Below, piece after piece: positions 27,275 through 36,749 of a stretch of DNA of 64,000 bases. Source of the DNA: Paraburkholderia phenoliruptrix. GTDB taxonomy: Bacteria; Pseudomonadota; Gammaproteobacteria; Burkholderiales; Burkholderiaceae. The notes under the pieces are model-generated. The model was given only the letters and a program-made list of their open reading frames with translations. It was not told the DNA's origin and made no database searches. Positions within the stretch are counted from its first letter, which is position 1; every line of letters begins with the position of its first letter. The stretch is taken from positions 1-64,000 of the forward strand of contig NZ_CADIKB010000011.1 in assembly GCF_902859825.1 (NCBI RefSeq), written 5' to 3'. Made by a program: the position numbers and the translations under genes.

Positions 27275-28459
27275 ATGACCCAATCCAAACTCAAACGGGC
27301 TTTGCAAACGCGAATCGTGCACCCGGAGGACAAGCTCACGCCGGGCTTCGAGTCTTTTTCCATGCCGGTCACGCGCGCATCGACAGTCGTCTTTCCGGAC
27401 CTCGCGACGATGCGCGCACTCGACTGGAAAAACGACGCGCAGTGGCGCTACGGCCTGCATGCCACGCCGACTTCGCTCGCGCTGGCGCAGCGTCTTGCGG
27501 CCATCGAGGGCGGCAATCATGCGCTGTTGCAGCCTTCGGGCCTGTCGTCGATCTCCAATGTGTATTTCGGGCTCGTCAAAGCGGGCGACGACGTGCTGAT
27601 CCCCGATAACGTCTACTCGCCCAATCGCGACCACGGCGACTGGCTCGCGCGCGATTTCGGCGTGACGGCGCGTTACTACGATCCGATGATCGGCGCGGGC
27701 ATCGCCGATCTGATCCGGCCGAATACCCGGCTCATCTGGCTCGAGGCACCCGGCTCGGTGACGATGGAAGTCTCCGACGTGCCGGCGATCACGGCCGCGG
27801 CCCGCGCGCGCAACGTGGTGACCGCCATCGACAACACGTGGTCTGCCGGCCTTGCTTTCCGGCCGTTCGAGCACGGGGTGGACATCTCGGTGCAGGCGCT
27901 GACGAAGTATCAGTCGGGCGGCGGCGACGTGCTGATGGGCGCGACGATCACCGTGGACCGCGAACTGCATCTGAAGCTGAAGGCGGCGCGTATGCGCATG
28001 GGCATCGGCGTATCGTCGGATGACTGTTCGCTGATTCTGCGCAGCCTGCCGACCATGCAGGTGCGCTTTCAGCAGCACGATCGCTCCGCGCTGGCGCTCG
28101 CGCAGTGGCTCAAAACGCGGCCGGAGATCGCGGCAGTGCTGCATCCCGCCATTGCCGACTGTCCGGGCCACGAGTTTTTCAAGCGCGACTTCACGGGCGC
28201 GGGGGGACTTTTTTCCGTGGTGTTCGACGCCCGCTACAGCGCCGCGAAAATCGACCGGTTCTGCGAATCGCTCGAGCTCTTTGCGATTGGCTGGAGCTGG
28301 GGCGGCGCACATAGCCTCGTCATGCCGTACGACATCGCGTCCATGCGCACCGAAGGCGAGTGGCCGCATCGCGGCACGCTGGTGCGGTTCTATGTCGGTC
28401 TCGAGGAAGAGGCGGATCTGCGCGCGGATATCGAGCGCGGTTTCGCGACGCTGGGCTGA
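27275..28459 (+). CDS. Cystathionine beta-lyase-like PLP enzyme (Cys/Met metabolism family)
   Basis: This 394-residue gamma-family PLP enzyme has GLSSISNVYFGLVKAGDDVL in the cofactor-binding loop and PLP-bound Lys211 in QALTKYQSGGGDVLMG. It carries WLEAPGSVTMEVSDVPAI and the C-terminal GWSWGGAHSLVMPYD, patterns of MetC-type beta-lyases. It would cleave cystathionine to homocysteine, pyruvate and ammonia; related C-S lyases are also possible. It converges on serB, separated by a hairpin at 28514-28554. Confidence 0.87.
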   Translation: MTQSKLKRALQTRIVHPEDKLTPGFESFSMPVTRASTVVFPDLATMRALDWKNDAQWRYGLHATPTSLALAQRLAAIEGGNHALLQPSGLSSISNVYFGLVKAGDDVLIPDNVYSPNRDHGDWLARDFGVTARYYDPMIGAGIADLIRPNTRLIWLEAPGSVTMEVSDVPAITAAARARNVVTAIDNTWSAGLAFRPFEHGVDISVQALTKYQSGGGDVLMGATITVDRELHLKLKAARMRMGIGVSSDDCSLILRSLPTMQVRFQQHDRSALALAQWLKTRPEIAAVLHPAIADCPGHEFFKRDFTGAGGLFSVVFDARYSAAKIDRFCESLELFAIGWSWGGAHSLVMPYDIASMRTEGEWPHRGTLVRFYVGLEEEADLRADIERGFATLG

Positions 28460-28513
28460 CGCCGATGTGAACCTGATGGAGTCGTTCGCGCTGCGGCGAA
28501 GCATCGTCGCAGC

Positions 28514-28554
28514 GACAGCAGACCCACTGGAATTCCGGTTTCAGTGGGGCTGTC
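28514..28554. terminator. Hairpin between convergent metC-like gene and serB
   Basis: GACAGC (28514-28519) pairs with GCTGTC (28549-28554), and CCCACTG (28523-28529) with CAGTGGG (28542-28548), with a three-base bulge and a 12-base loop. There is no clear T-run on either side, so it is a probable 3'-end structure rather than a textbook terminator. Confidence 0.5.
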
Positions 28555-28648
28555 GTCCTGCTACTCTGTCCTCTGAAATGACCGCTGTTTGCAGCTGCTC
28601 CGCAAGGGCGCAGCTATCTCATGCCACCGTCGCATCCCGCCTCGCCGC

Positions 28649-29491
28649 TCACTCGAACAGGCGCAACAAGCCATCCAGCCCCACGTAGTTGAACGCCACG
28701 CTAGCCGCCTCGCGCACCACCGGCTTCGCCCGGAACGCCACTGAAAGTCCGGCTTCCGCCATCATTTTCAAATCGTTCGAGCCGTCGCCCATGGCAATTG
28801 CGCGCGAAGGCTCAATATGCAATTGCGTGCAAGCTTCGCGCAGCGTGCGCGCCTTCACATCCGCATTGACGATTTCGCCGAGCACCTTGCCGGTCAACTT
28901 GCCGTCGACGATTTCGAGTGTATTGGCACGCGTGAAGTCGAGGCCGAGCCGGGCCTTGAGTTTCTCGGTGAAGAAATTGAATCCGCCCGACACCAGCAGC
29001 GTTTTCAGGCCGGCCTGCCGCGCGCCCGCGAGCATCTGCTCGGCGCCCGGCGAGAGTTGCAGGCGCTCCTCGTAGACGCGTTCGAGCGCGCCGGCGTCAA
29101 GGCCCTTCAGAAGGGCGACGCGGCGCGTCAGACTTTCGTTGAAGTCCTTGATTTCGCCACGCATCGACGCTTCGGTGATCGCGGCCACCTCCGCCTTGAG
29201 GCCGCAAAAATCCGCGATTTCGTCGATACATTCAATGGTGATCAGCGTCGAATCCATGTCCATCGCCACGAGGCCGAAGTCACGCAACTGGCGGCCGCCT
29301 TCAATGAACGCGTAGTCCAGCCGGTGCGCGCCGCAATAAACCTCGAGGTCCGGGCGCTGCGCGGCATCGGCGTCGGCAATGCGAATTGCGGTTTCGTCGA
29401 TGACGGTGGCGTGCGAGCCGCGTGCGAGCGCGACGAGCGTTTTGTGGTGATCGGCGGAAAGAGGCGCGGGGCTTTGGATGACGAGGTTCAT
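28649..29491 (-). CDS. serB: Phosphoserine phosphatase SerB
   Basis: SerB removes the phosphate of phosphoserine in the last step of serine synthesis. The protein has 280 residues. The HAD motif I is GLVAMDMDSTLITIECIDE, motif II LLVSGGFNFFTEKLKARLG, and motif III-IV AIAMGDGSNDLKMMAEAGLSVA. The N-terminal 80 residues form the usual small ACT-like domain. A 12-base tandem repeat lies just upstream of the start. Confidence 0.95.
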   Translation of the reverse strand: MNLVIQSPAPLSADHHKTLVALARGSHATVIDETAIRIADADAAQRPDLEVYCGAHRLDYAFIEGGRQLRDFGLVAMDMDSTLITIECIDEIADFCGLKAEVAAITEASMRGEIKDFNESLTRRVALLKGLDAGALERVYEERLQLSPGAEQMLAGARQAGLKTLLVSGGFNFFTEKLKARLGLDFTRANTLEIVDGKLTGKVLGEIVNADVKARTLREACTQLHIEPSRAIAMGDGSNDLKMMAEAGLSVAFRAKPVVREAASVAFNYVGLDGLLRLFE

Positions 29492-29500
29492 GAACGGCGC

Positions 29501-29533
29501 ATTGACGCAGGAATTGACGCAGGGTTGACGCAG
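29501..29533. repeat. Tandem repeat upstream of serB
   Basis: ATTGACGCAGGA, ATTGACGCAGGG and TTGACGCAG follow one another with a 12-base period. They lie 10 bases outside the serB start, within the 176-base spacer shared with the divergent P450 gene. Confidence 0.6.
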
Positions 29534-29667
29534 AAAAGCGCAAGCGCGCGGCGCGCGCGGAAAATCCCGCTATTGTAACGGCTCGGCGGCAGTGCAATCC
29601 GCGCGTGCCCGGTTCATACTGACGAGTCGAACGACGCCCGCCGAGGCGCATAACAGGGAGACAACGC

Positions 29668-30900
29668 ATGCCCACCGCGACCGCCGGCGACCCGACCGCA
29701 CTCGCGCGAGACTTCGATCTGCGCCGCCTGAGCCCCGACTTTTACGCTGATCCGTATCCGGTCTACCACGCGCTGCGCGCTCACGAGCCGGTCAAGCGCA
29801 TGCCGGACGGCTCGCTCTTTCTCACGCGCTTTCGCGACGTGCAGGCCGTGTACCGCGACCCGAAAACCTTCAGCTCGGACAAGACCGTCGAATTCCGACC
29901 GAAGTACGGCGATTCGCCGCTCTACACGCATCACACCACGAGCCTCGTCTTCAACGATCCTCCGCGCCATACGCGCGTGCGCAAGCTGATCGCCGGCGCG
30001 CTGACTGCGCGCGCGATCGCGGCCATGGAGCCGGGACTCGTCCGGCTCGTCGACGGCCTGCTCGACGCCGCGGCCGAACGCGGACGCATCGATCTGATCG
30101 GCGACTTCGCGTCGGCGATTCCGGTCGAGATCATCGGCAATCTGCTCGACGTGCCGCACGCCGAGCGCGCACCGCTGCGCGACTGGTCGCTCGCCATTCT
30201 CGGCGCGCTCGAGCCGTCACTGACCGACGCGCAGTTCGAGCGCGGCAATCGCGCCGTCAGCGAATTCGTCGATTATCTGCGCGATCTCGTCGCGCGGCGC
30301 CGTCGCGCGCCGGGCGATCCGCAACACGATGTGCTGACGCGTCTCATTCAGGGGGAGGCGGGCGGCGAACAATTGTCGGAAGAAGAGCTGCTGCAAAACT
30401 GCATCTTCATTCTGAACGCAGGCCATGAAACCACCACGAATCTGATCGGCAACGGGCTCGTCACGCTGACCGAATGGCCGGATCAGCGCGCGGCCTTGCT
30501 CGCGGAACCTGCACTGATCGAATCGGCGGTCGAGGAATGCCTGCGCTTCGAGAGTTCGAACCAGCTCGGCAACCGCATGGCGACCGTCGACACGGAGATC
30601 GGCGGCCTGCCGGTGGCACGCGGCACGCCGGTTACGTTGTGTATCGGGGCGGCCAACCGCGATCCCGAGCAGTTCCCGGATCCCGATCGCTTCGAGATTC
30701 GCCGCGAGCCGAACCGGCACCTTGCCTTCGGCTTCGGCATCCATCAATGCGCGGGGCTTTCGCTCGCGAGGCTCGAGGCGCGCATTGCGATCGACCGTTT
30801 CGTCCAGCGCTTTCCGTCATACCGGCTCGACGGCGAACCGACGCGCGGCGGACGCGTGCGTTTCCGCGGTTTCGCCGAAGTGCCGCTGCTGTGTCGATAA
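29668..30900 (+). CDS. Cytochrome P450
   Basis: This 410-residue soluble bacterial P450 has the I-helix oxygen-activation motif AGHETTTN, an ExxR motif in EECLRFES, and the heme-binding loop FGFGIHQCAGLSLAR with Cys361 as the heme ligand. The N-terminus DFDLRRLSPDFYADPYPVYHALR is of the CYP107/biotin-type P450 group. The monooxygenation substrate is unknown and no ferredoxin gene is adjacent. It is divergent from serB and lies 161 bases upstream of ku. Confidence 0.93.
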   Translation: MPTATAGDPTALARDFDLRRLSPDFYADPYPVYHALRAHEPVKRMPDGSLFLTRFRDVQAVYRDPKTFSSDKTVEFRPKYGDSPLYTHHTTSLVFNDPPRHTRVRKLIAGALTARAIAAMEPGLVRLVDGLLDAAAERGRIDLIGDFASAIPVEIIGNLLDVPHAERAPLRDWSLAILGALEPSLTDAQFERGNRAVSEFVDYLRDLVARRRRAPGDPQHDVLTRLIQGEAGGEQLSEEELLQNCIFILNAGHETTTNLIGNGLVTLTEWPDQRAALLAEPALIESAVEECLRFESSNQLGNRMATVDTEIGGLPVARGTPVTLCIGAANRDPEQFPDPDRFEIRREPNRHLAFGFGIHQCAGLSLARLEARIAIDRFVQRFPSYRLDGEPTRGGRVRFRGFAEVPLLCR

Positions 30901-31061
30901 GGCGAAGCTGACCATTGCGCCGGACTCCGTAGTTTTTGCCGGCATCATGCAAGACTTACAGCGCGGCGCGCGCCGTCGGCAACCTGCCCGCGCTGCGCGT
31001 TGCACGAAATCCGTGGCACGCTTGCTGCTTCCTCAAAAGTCTCAGGCCTTGGGAGCGCACG

Positions 31062-32102
31062 ATGGCACACATGATCTGGAAAGGCGCGATCAGCTTCGGC
31101 CTTGTCCACGTACCGGTGCAGTTGTATCCGGCCACGAAGTCGGAAAAGGTCGGCTTCAATCTGCTGGATAAGCGCACGATTGATCCGGTTGGCTACAAGC
31201 AGATCAACAAGCGCACGGGCAAGGACGTGACGCGCGATAACATCGTGCGCGGCTTCGAATACGAGAAGGACAAGTACGTCGTCCTCACGGATGAGGAAAT
31301 CCGCGCGGCCAATCCCGAATCGACGCAGACGGTGGACATCCTCGCCTTTGTCGACGCCCCCGACATCTCCTTTCTCTACCTCGACACGCCTTACTTCCTG
31401 ACGCCCGACCGCAAGGGCGAGAAGGTGTATGCGCTGTTGCGCGAGGCGATGAAATCGTCAGGCAAGGTCGGCGTGGCCAGTGTTGTGCTGCATAACAAGC
31501 AGCACCTTGCCGCGTTGATTCCCGTCGGTCCGGTGCTGGCGCTCAACACGCTGCGCTGGGCGGACGAGGTGCGGGACTTCGACGAATTCAAGCTGCCCGC
31601 CGAAGGCGCCAAAGCCGCGGGCGTCAGCGCGCGCGAGCTGGACATGGCGCAAAAGCTGATCGACGACATGAGCGACACGTGGGATCCGTCGAAGTATCAC
31701 GACACATTCCGCGACGACATCATGGCACTTGTCGAGCGCAAGGTCCGCGAAGGCAAGACGGAGGAAATCGCCGACATCGAGGCGCCGCGCGAATCGCGTC
31801 AATCGGCCGATATTCTCGACTTGTCGGAGCTGCTCAAGCGTAGCCTGGGGCGCGGCAAAAGCAAGCCCGCGGCGGGCTCGCGCAAGCGCGCGACAGACGA
31901 CGAAGCCGCCGATGACAATGCGGACGCCGAAGAAGACAGCAGCGGCTCCACGGCGTCGCGTAAAAAGGCGCGCACTACGCGCTCGACCCGCACGTCGCGC
32001 TCGGGCGGCAGCGGCGGCAGCGGGGGCAGTAGTAGCAGCGGCAGCGGCCGCACGGCGTCGAAATCGACCACGGCAGCACGCAAGCGCCGCGCGGCGGCGT
32101 GA
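31062..32102 (+). CDS. ku: Bacterial Ku, non-homologous end-joining protein
   Basis: Ku homodimers encircle DNA ends and recruit LigD. The 346-residue protein begins MAHMIWKGAISFGLVHVPVQ, the family hallmark, which fixes the start at 31062. The core extends to about residue 265 (VERKVREGKTEEI). The remaining 80 or so residues are a low-complexity tail of Lys/Arg/Ser/Gly/Thr, typical of extended bacterial Ku C-termini that bind DNA. The partner gene ligD follows on the same strand after 116 bases. Confidence 0.95.
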   Translation: MAHMIWKGAISFGLVHVPVQLYPATKSEKVGFNLLDKRTIDPVGYKQINKRTGKDVTRDNIVRGFEYEKDKYVVLTDEEIRAANPESTQTVDILAFVDAPDISFLYLDTPYFLTPDRKGEKVYALLREAMKSSGKVGVASVVLHNKQHLAALIPVGPVLALNTLRWADEVRDFDEFKLPAEGAKAAGVSARELDMAQKLIDDMSDTWDPSKYHDTFRDDIMALVERKVREGKTEEIADIEAPRESRQSADILDLSELLKRSLGRGKSKPAAGSRKRATDDEAADDNADAEEDSSGSTASRKKARTTRSTRTSRSGGSGGSGGSSSSGSGRTASKSTTAARKRRAAA

Positions 32103-32218
32103 CGAAGCGGCGCACGCAAGGGTGCACCGCGTAGCGCACGGTGCCCACATGCATGCACCGGGCCGCCGCGCTGAAGCGCCACCGCCATCGCCCACATGAA
32201 TCCGATGGAACCCGCGTC

Positions 32219-35173
32219 ATGAACGACAGACTCGACCTCTACAACCGCAAGCGCCGCTTCGACGAAACGCCGGAGCCCGCAGGCACCCGTCCGGCGAAGA
32301 AGCGCGGCAGCCGCGGCGCGGCGCGCCACGAAGCCGACGCGGGCCTGTCGTATGTCATTCAGGAGCATCACGCGCGGCGTCTGCACTACGACTTCCGGCT
32401 CGAACTGAACGGCGCGCTGCTGTCATGGGCGGTGCCGAAAGGGCCGTGTCTGGATCCTTCAGTGAAGCGGCTTGCCGTGCATGTGGAGGACCATCCCGTG
32501 GAATACGGCTCGTTCGAAGGGGAGATCCCGCCTGGCAACTACGGCGCGGGCACGGTCATCGTATGGGATCGCGGCACGTGGGAGCCGGTCGGCGGTGCGG
32601 CCGCAGCACCGCGCGCTTACCGCGCCGGCAAGCTCAAATTCTACCTGCACGGCGAGAAGCTGCACGGCGGCTGGACGCTCGTGCGCAGCCACATGCGCGG
32701 CGACGCGGACAAGGAGCAGTGGCTGCTCATCAAGGAGCGCGATGACGAAGCGCGCGACGAGAGCGAATACGACATCCTCGAACAACGGCCAGGCAGTGTG
32801 CTGAGCGGCCAGGCAGCGCCTGCCGCGCAAGGACAACGCGGCAAGCAGGCGGCCGCGGGCAAAACCAGGGCAGCGTCGGTGCGCGGCGATCCAAAGCGCC
32901 CGGACATTGTCGCCACGCGCAGCAGCGAGTCGCTGCGCGAACTGGCCGCGTCGCCCGCGATAGAAGGCGCGGTGAAGGCGAAACTGCCCGCCGCGCTCAA
33001 GCCGCAACTCGCCACGCTCGTCGATGCCACGCCGCCCGGCGACGACTGGTCGTATGAAATCAAGTTCGACGGCTATCGCGTGCTGGCCCGCATCGACGCA
33101 AGCGCGAAAGCGCATCAGGTGCAGGTGTTCACGCGCGCGGGCAACGACTGGACGGCGAAATTCGGCAAGCAGGTCAAGGCGTTCGGGCAGCTCGGGCTCG
33201 ACAGCGCGTGGCTTGACGGCGAAGCGGTCGTGCTCGACGAGAACGGCGTGCCGAATTTCCAGGCACTGCAAAACGCCTTCGATTCCAACCGTCCGCAAGA
33301 CATCGTCGTGTATCTGTTCGACGTGCCGTTTTTGAACGGCTACGACTTGCGCGGCGTGCCGCTGCAGCAGCGCCGCGCGCTTCTGCGTGCGCTGCTCGAA
33401 CCGGTCGACGACAGCGTGCTGCGCTTTTCGAACGACTTCGAGTTCAGCGCCGAGGACCTCCTGAAAAGCGCCTGCGACATGGCGCTCGAAGGCATCATCG
33501 GCAAGCGGCGCGACAGCGGCTATATGTCCGGCCGCTCGGCCACGTGGATCAAACTGAAGTGCCGGCGGCGCCAGGAGTTCGTGATCGGCGGCTATTCGGA
33601 GCCGTCGGGCAGCCGCGCGGCGTTCGGCGCGCTGCTGCTCGGCGTGCATGACAGCAAGCGCAAACTGCAGTATGCCGGCCGTGTCGGCACCGGCTTCGAC
33701 GCCGCGTTGCTGCGCTCGGTGAAGAAGGAACTCGATGCGCACGAAACGAAGCGCATGCCGTTCGCGAGCGTGCCTCGCGAGCGCAGCCGCACGCCGGTGC
33801 ATTGGGTCGAGCCGGTGCTCGTCGCGGAATGCAATTTCGCCGAATGGACGAGTGAGGGCATCGTGCGGCAGGCGTCGTTCGTGAGTCTGCGCAAAGACAA
33901 GCCGGCGCGCCAGATCGTCAAGGAAGCACCACGCAAAGGGGACGACGTGCAACAGCAAACCGATATCGAAGCCGGCGCGGCGCCGAAAAAACGCGCCGCG
34001 CGCGGCGGGGCGGCAGCAGGCGAGGGCGATGCCGGCTCGCGGAGCGCGGGCAACAAGAGCGCCGCGAAAGGAACCAGCAAGGCAACCGCGAAAGCAGCGG
34101 AAAAGGAAACGGGGGATAAGCAGGCGAAAGCCAGGGCTCAAGCCGAGGCGCAACCTGCGGCTAAAACCGCCGCTAAAGCTGCCGCTAAAACCGCATCCAA
34201 GTCCGGCGGCTCACCGAAACGCACCGCGGCCGGCGAAACCGCGAGCCCACCCGCCACGTCCCACGCGAACAAATCCTCGTCGCCGACGGAAGTCGCAGGT
34301 GTCCGCATATCGCATCCGGACCGCGTGATCGACAAAAGCACCGGTGCGCGCAAGATCGATCTCGTGCAGTACTACGAATCGGTTGCGCCATGGATGTTGG
34401 CGCATCTGGTCGACCGGCCTGTGTCGCTCGTGCGTGCGCCGGAGGACATCGGCGGCGAGCTGTTCTTTCAGAAGCACACGCAGAAGCTCTCGATCCCCAA
34501 CATCACGCAGCACCCCGGGCTCGACCCCGGGCATCCGCCGCTTCTCACCGTGGACAGCGCGAAGGCGCTCGTCGGCGCGGCGCAAATGGGCACGATCGAA
34601 TTTCATACCTGGAACGGCGTGGCGTCGAATATCGAGAAGCCCGACCGCGTCGTGTTCGACCTGGACCCCGATCCGTCGCTCGGCTGGGACAGGATGATCG
34701 AGGCCGCGCTGCTCACGCGCTCGCTGCTGGAAGAACTCGACCTCACGTCGTTCTGCAAGACGAGCGGCGGCAAGGGCTTGCACGTCGTCGTGCCGCTGTC
34801 GAAGCACGCGGGCTGGGACGAAGTGAAGGACTTCTCGCAGGCCGTCGCGCAGCACATGGCGAGTACGCTGCCCAAATACTTCAGCGCGAAGATGGGCGCG
34901 CAGAACCGCAAGCAGAAAATTTTCGTCGACTATTTGCGCAATAACCGCGGCTCCAGCACCGTCGCTGCGTTTTCGGCGCGGGCGCGGCCGGGACTCGGCG
35001 TGTCGGTGCCGCTCGCATGGGACGAAGTCGCACAGACCACCGGCGGCGCTCAATGGAATATCGAGAACCTGCATGAGCGCCTCGCTGAGCTGAAGAGCGA
35101 CCCATGGGCCGACTATCCGAAGACGCGGCAGCGCATTACGGCGGCCATGAGAAAGCGTTTGAGCGGCGCGTAG
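32219..35173 (+). CDS. ligD: Multifunctional DNA ligase D (phosphoesterase-ligase-polymerase)
   Basis: LigD processes, fills and seals broken DNA ends bound by Ku. The 984-residue protein has three domains. A 3'-phosphoesterase spans about 40-180 (QEHHARRLHYDFRLELNG). An ATP-dependent ligase spans about 268-560, with the adenylated Lys282 in YEIKFDGYRVLA. A primase-type polymerase spans about 686-984, with metal-binding FDLDPDP (Asp814, Asp816) and CKTSGGKGLHVVVPL. Between the last two lies a Lys/Ala-rich linker of about 100 residues. The order phosphoesterase-ligase-polymerase is that of Pseudomonas LigD. ATG 32219 is chosen as the first in-frame ATG outside the ku-proximal spacer that leaves a short basic tail. 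Confidence 0.95.
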   Translation: MNDRLDLYNRKRRFDETPEPAGTRPAKKRGSRGAARHEADAGLSYVIQEHHARRLHYDFRLELNGALLSWAVPKGPCLDPSVKRLAVHVEDHPVEYGSFEGEIPPGNYGAGTVIVWDRGTWEPVGGAAAAPRAYRAGKLKFYLHGEKLHGGWTLVRSHMRGDADKEQWLLIKERDDEARDESEYDILEQRPGSVLSGQAAPAAQGQRGKQAAAGKTRAASVRGDPKRPDIVATRSSESLRELAASPAIEGAVKAKLPAALKPQLATLVDATPPGDDWSYEIKFDGYRVLARIDASAKAHQVQVFTRAGNDWTAKFGKQVKAFGQLGLDSAWLDGEAVVLDENGVPNFQALQNAFDSNRPQDIVVYLFDVPFLNGYDLRGVPLQQRRALLRALLEPVDDSVLRFSNDFEFSAEDLLKSACDMALEGIIGKRRDSGYMSGRSATWIKLKCRRRQEFVIGGYSEPSGSRAAFGALLLGVHDSKRKLQYAGRVGTGFDAALLRSVKKELDAHETKRMPFASVPRERSRTPVHWVEPVLVAECNFAEWTSEGIVRQASFVSLRKDKPARQIVKEAPRKGDDVQQQTDIEAGAAPKKRAARGGAAAGEGDAGSRSAGNKSAAKGTSKATAKAAEKETGDKQAKARAQAEAQPAAKTAAKAAAKTASKSGGSPKRTAAGETASPPATSHANKSSSPTEVAGVRISHPDRVIDKSTGARKIDLVQYYESVAPWMLAHLVDRPVSLVRAPEDIGGELFFQKHTQKLSIPNITQHPGLDPGHPPLLTVDSAKALVGAAQMGTIEFHTWNGVASNIEKPDRVVFDLDPDPSLGWDRMIEAALLTRSLLEELDLTSFCKTSGGKGLHVVVPLSKHAGWDEVKDFSQAVAQHMASTLPKYFSAKMGAQNRKQKIFVDYLRNNRGSSTVAAFSARARPGLGVSVPLAWDEVAQTTGGAQWNIENLHERLAELKSDPWADYPKTRQRITAAMRKRLSGA

Positions 35174-35278
35174 CCGAATGTCGCCAACTGTCGCTGAAAC
35201 CTGACCCGGTCACGCCGAGCCTCGCGGCCAGCCATCCGCCGCATCGTTTCAGATCTATTCGCGGACCAAGGAGCACCT

Positions 35279-35581
35279 ATGAAGAGCACACCGCAATCGT
35301 CGGACGGCGCGAAAGAAGCCAACCCGCACGCGCCGAAGGATCCGCACTCGCTGCAGGAAACAGCCGCGCCGCTGCCGCATGAGAACGACCAGAACGCGCA
35401 GGCGCAGAGCGACGAAAATCCGCGGCGCGTCGGCAAACAGGCGCATCGCGACGTCGAGCGCGGTCTGCAGGACACCGACCGGCGCGGTGGCGGCGAGTAC
35501 CAGGAGAAGACGCAGAACGACGCGCACGCCGACGTCAATTCGGACAGCAAATCGTCCGGCGCGAAGGGCGGCAAACGCTGA
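35279..35581 (+). CDS. Small highly hydrophilic protein of unknown function
   Basis: The 100 residues are almost without hydrophobic amino acids and rich in Gln, Asn, Asp, Lys, Arg, Ser and Ala (for example KQAHRDVERGLQDTDRRGGG and QNDAHADVNSDSKSSGAK). This composition suggests a disordered protein, as in small stress or desiccation-related proteins, but I recognise no family. An AAGGAG ribosome site at 35268-35273 supports real translation. It follows ligD by 105 bases and converges on the LysR gene. Confidence 0.7.
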   Translation: MKSTPQSSDGAKEANPHAPKDPHSLQETAAPLPHENDQNAQAQSDENPRRVGKQAHRDVERGLQDTDRRGGGEYQEKTQNDAHADVNSDSKSSGAKGGKR

Positions 35582-35603
35582 GTCGCGCCGCTCTGCGCAC
35601 GGC

Positions 35604-36593
35604 TCACGCCGGCGGGACGTCCCAATAAGGCGGGTCGCCGAAATGGCCGGCCAGAAAATCGATGAAGGCGAGCGTTTTCGGCGGCACGAACGCGCGGCTC
35701 GGATACACGGCCCAGATCGCCACCTTTTCCGCGAGCGGGTAGCTGTCGAGCACGCTGACAAGCTCCCCGCTGCGCAGAAACGGCGCGACGTCCCATGTCG
35801 ACTTGAGCGCGATGCCGAAGCCGGCGAGCAGCGCGTCGCGGATCACTTCGCCATTGTCGGTCACGATGCGCCCGCTCACGCGCACGTCGAGCGGGCCGGC
35901 CGGCGTTTCAAAGGCCCAGTCGCGCTGGTCCGACAGAATCATGCACTCGTGCTGCGTGAGGTCTGACGGATGACGCGGCGTGCCGCGCTCCGCGAGGTAG
36001 GAAGGCGCCGCGCACAACACGCGCCGGTTCACTGCAAGCCGTCGTGCAACCAGCGACGAATCCTTCAGCACGCCGACCCGGATTGCCACGTCGATACCTG
36101 CATCGACGAGATCGATCACCTGGTCGGTCAGCCGCAGATCGACGCTTACGCCAGGATAACGGCGCAAAAATTCGCTGATGACAGGCGACACGTGCTGCCT
36201 TCCGAACGACGACGGCATCGACACCCGCAAGCGGCCTTGCGGCTCCGCCTGGGCGCGGCCCACCGACGCGCGCGCCGCGGCCGCCGCGTCGAGCAGCGCC
36301 TCGGCGCGGGTCATGAACACTTCGCCGTCCTGCGTGAGACTGATGCGGCGCGTGGTTCGGTGCAGGAGGCGCGCGCCGAGCAGCTTCTCCAGATGCGCGA
36401 GGCGCGAACTCGCGACCGCCGCCGACAGCCCGAACTCCCGTCCCGCCGCCGACACATTCGCGAGCAGCGCGGCCCGCACGAAAAGGGCGACGTCTAGCAG
36501 ATCGAGGCGTTCGCGCTCGCGGGCGGCGGGGCGCGGCGAGGGCGGCGAGGGTGGTTGGGGCAGCTCGGCCGACGGCGAAGCGGGAAGGTCCAT
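35604..36593 (-). CDS. LysR-family transcriptional regulator
   Basis: This 329-residue LTTR has an N-terminal winged helix-turn-helix (LLANVSAAGREFGLSAAVASSRLAHLEKL, LLHRTTRRISLTQDG). The effector domain contains GRLRVSMPSSFGRQHVSPV and DLRLTDQVIDLVDAGIDVAIRVG, as in the CrgA/DmlR-like branch. The N-terminus has a 35-residue Pro/Ser/Arg-rich extension before the helix-turn-helix. The ATG at 36593 is preferred over an in-frame TTG further upstream. It is divergent from a dehydrogenase gene, the classic layout for an LTTR and its target. Confidence 0.9.
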   Translation of the reverse strand: MDLPASPSAELPQPPSPPSPRPAARERERLDLLDVALFVRAALLANVSAAGREFGLSAAVASSRLAHLEKLLGARLLHRTTRRISLTQDGEVFMTRAEALLDAAAAARASVGRAQAEPQGRLRVSMPSSFGRQHVSPVISEFLRRYPGVSVDLRLTDQVIDLVDAGIDVAIRVGVLKDSSLVARRLAVNRRVLCAAPSYLAERGTPRHPSDLTQHECMILSDQRDWAFETPAGPLDVRVSGRIVTDNGEVIRDALLAGFGIALKSTWDVAPFLRSGELVSVLDSYPLAEKVAIWAVYPSRAFVPPKTLAFIDFLAGHFGDPPYWDVPPA

Positions 36594-36599
36594 TCTTCG

Positions 36600-36620
36600 T
36601 AAAACCAAAAAGATGTTTTA
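36600..36620. promoter_or_regulatory. Candidate operator between the LysR gene and the dehydrogenase gene
   Basis: TAAAAC (36600-36605) and GTTTTA (36615-36620) form a perfect inverted repeat with nine bases between. The site begins seven bases upstream of the LysR start codon in an AT-rich island. Position and symmetry fit an autoregulatory LysR site, although the T-N11-A form is not exact. Confidence 0.45.
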
Positions 36621-36749
36621 GTTATTATGCCGCTTTTATCGCAGGAAGAGGCGGCTTACGATCACGTCGACGAATCGGCGGCAGGCGCGATTTCAGCCTA
36701 TGCCGCCGTTCCCGGAATCTCTCTGAACGAAACAAGGAGCATGTCACTG

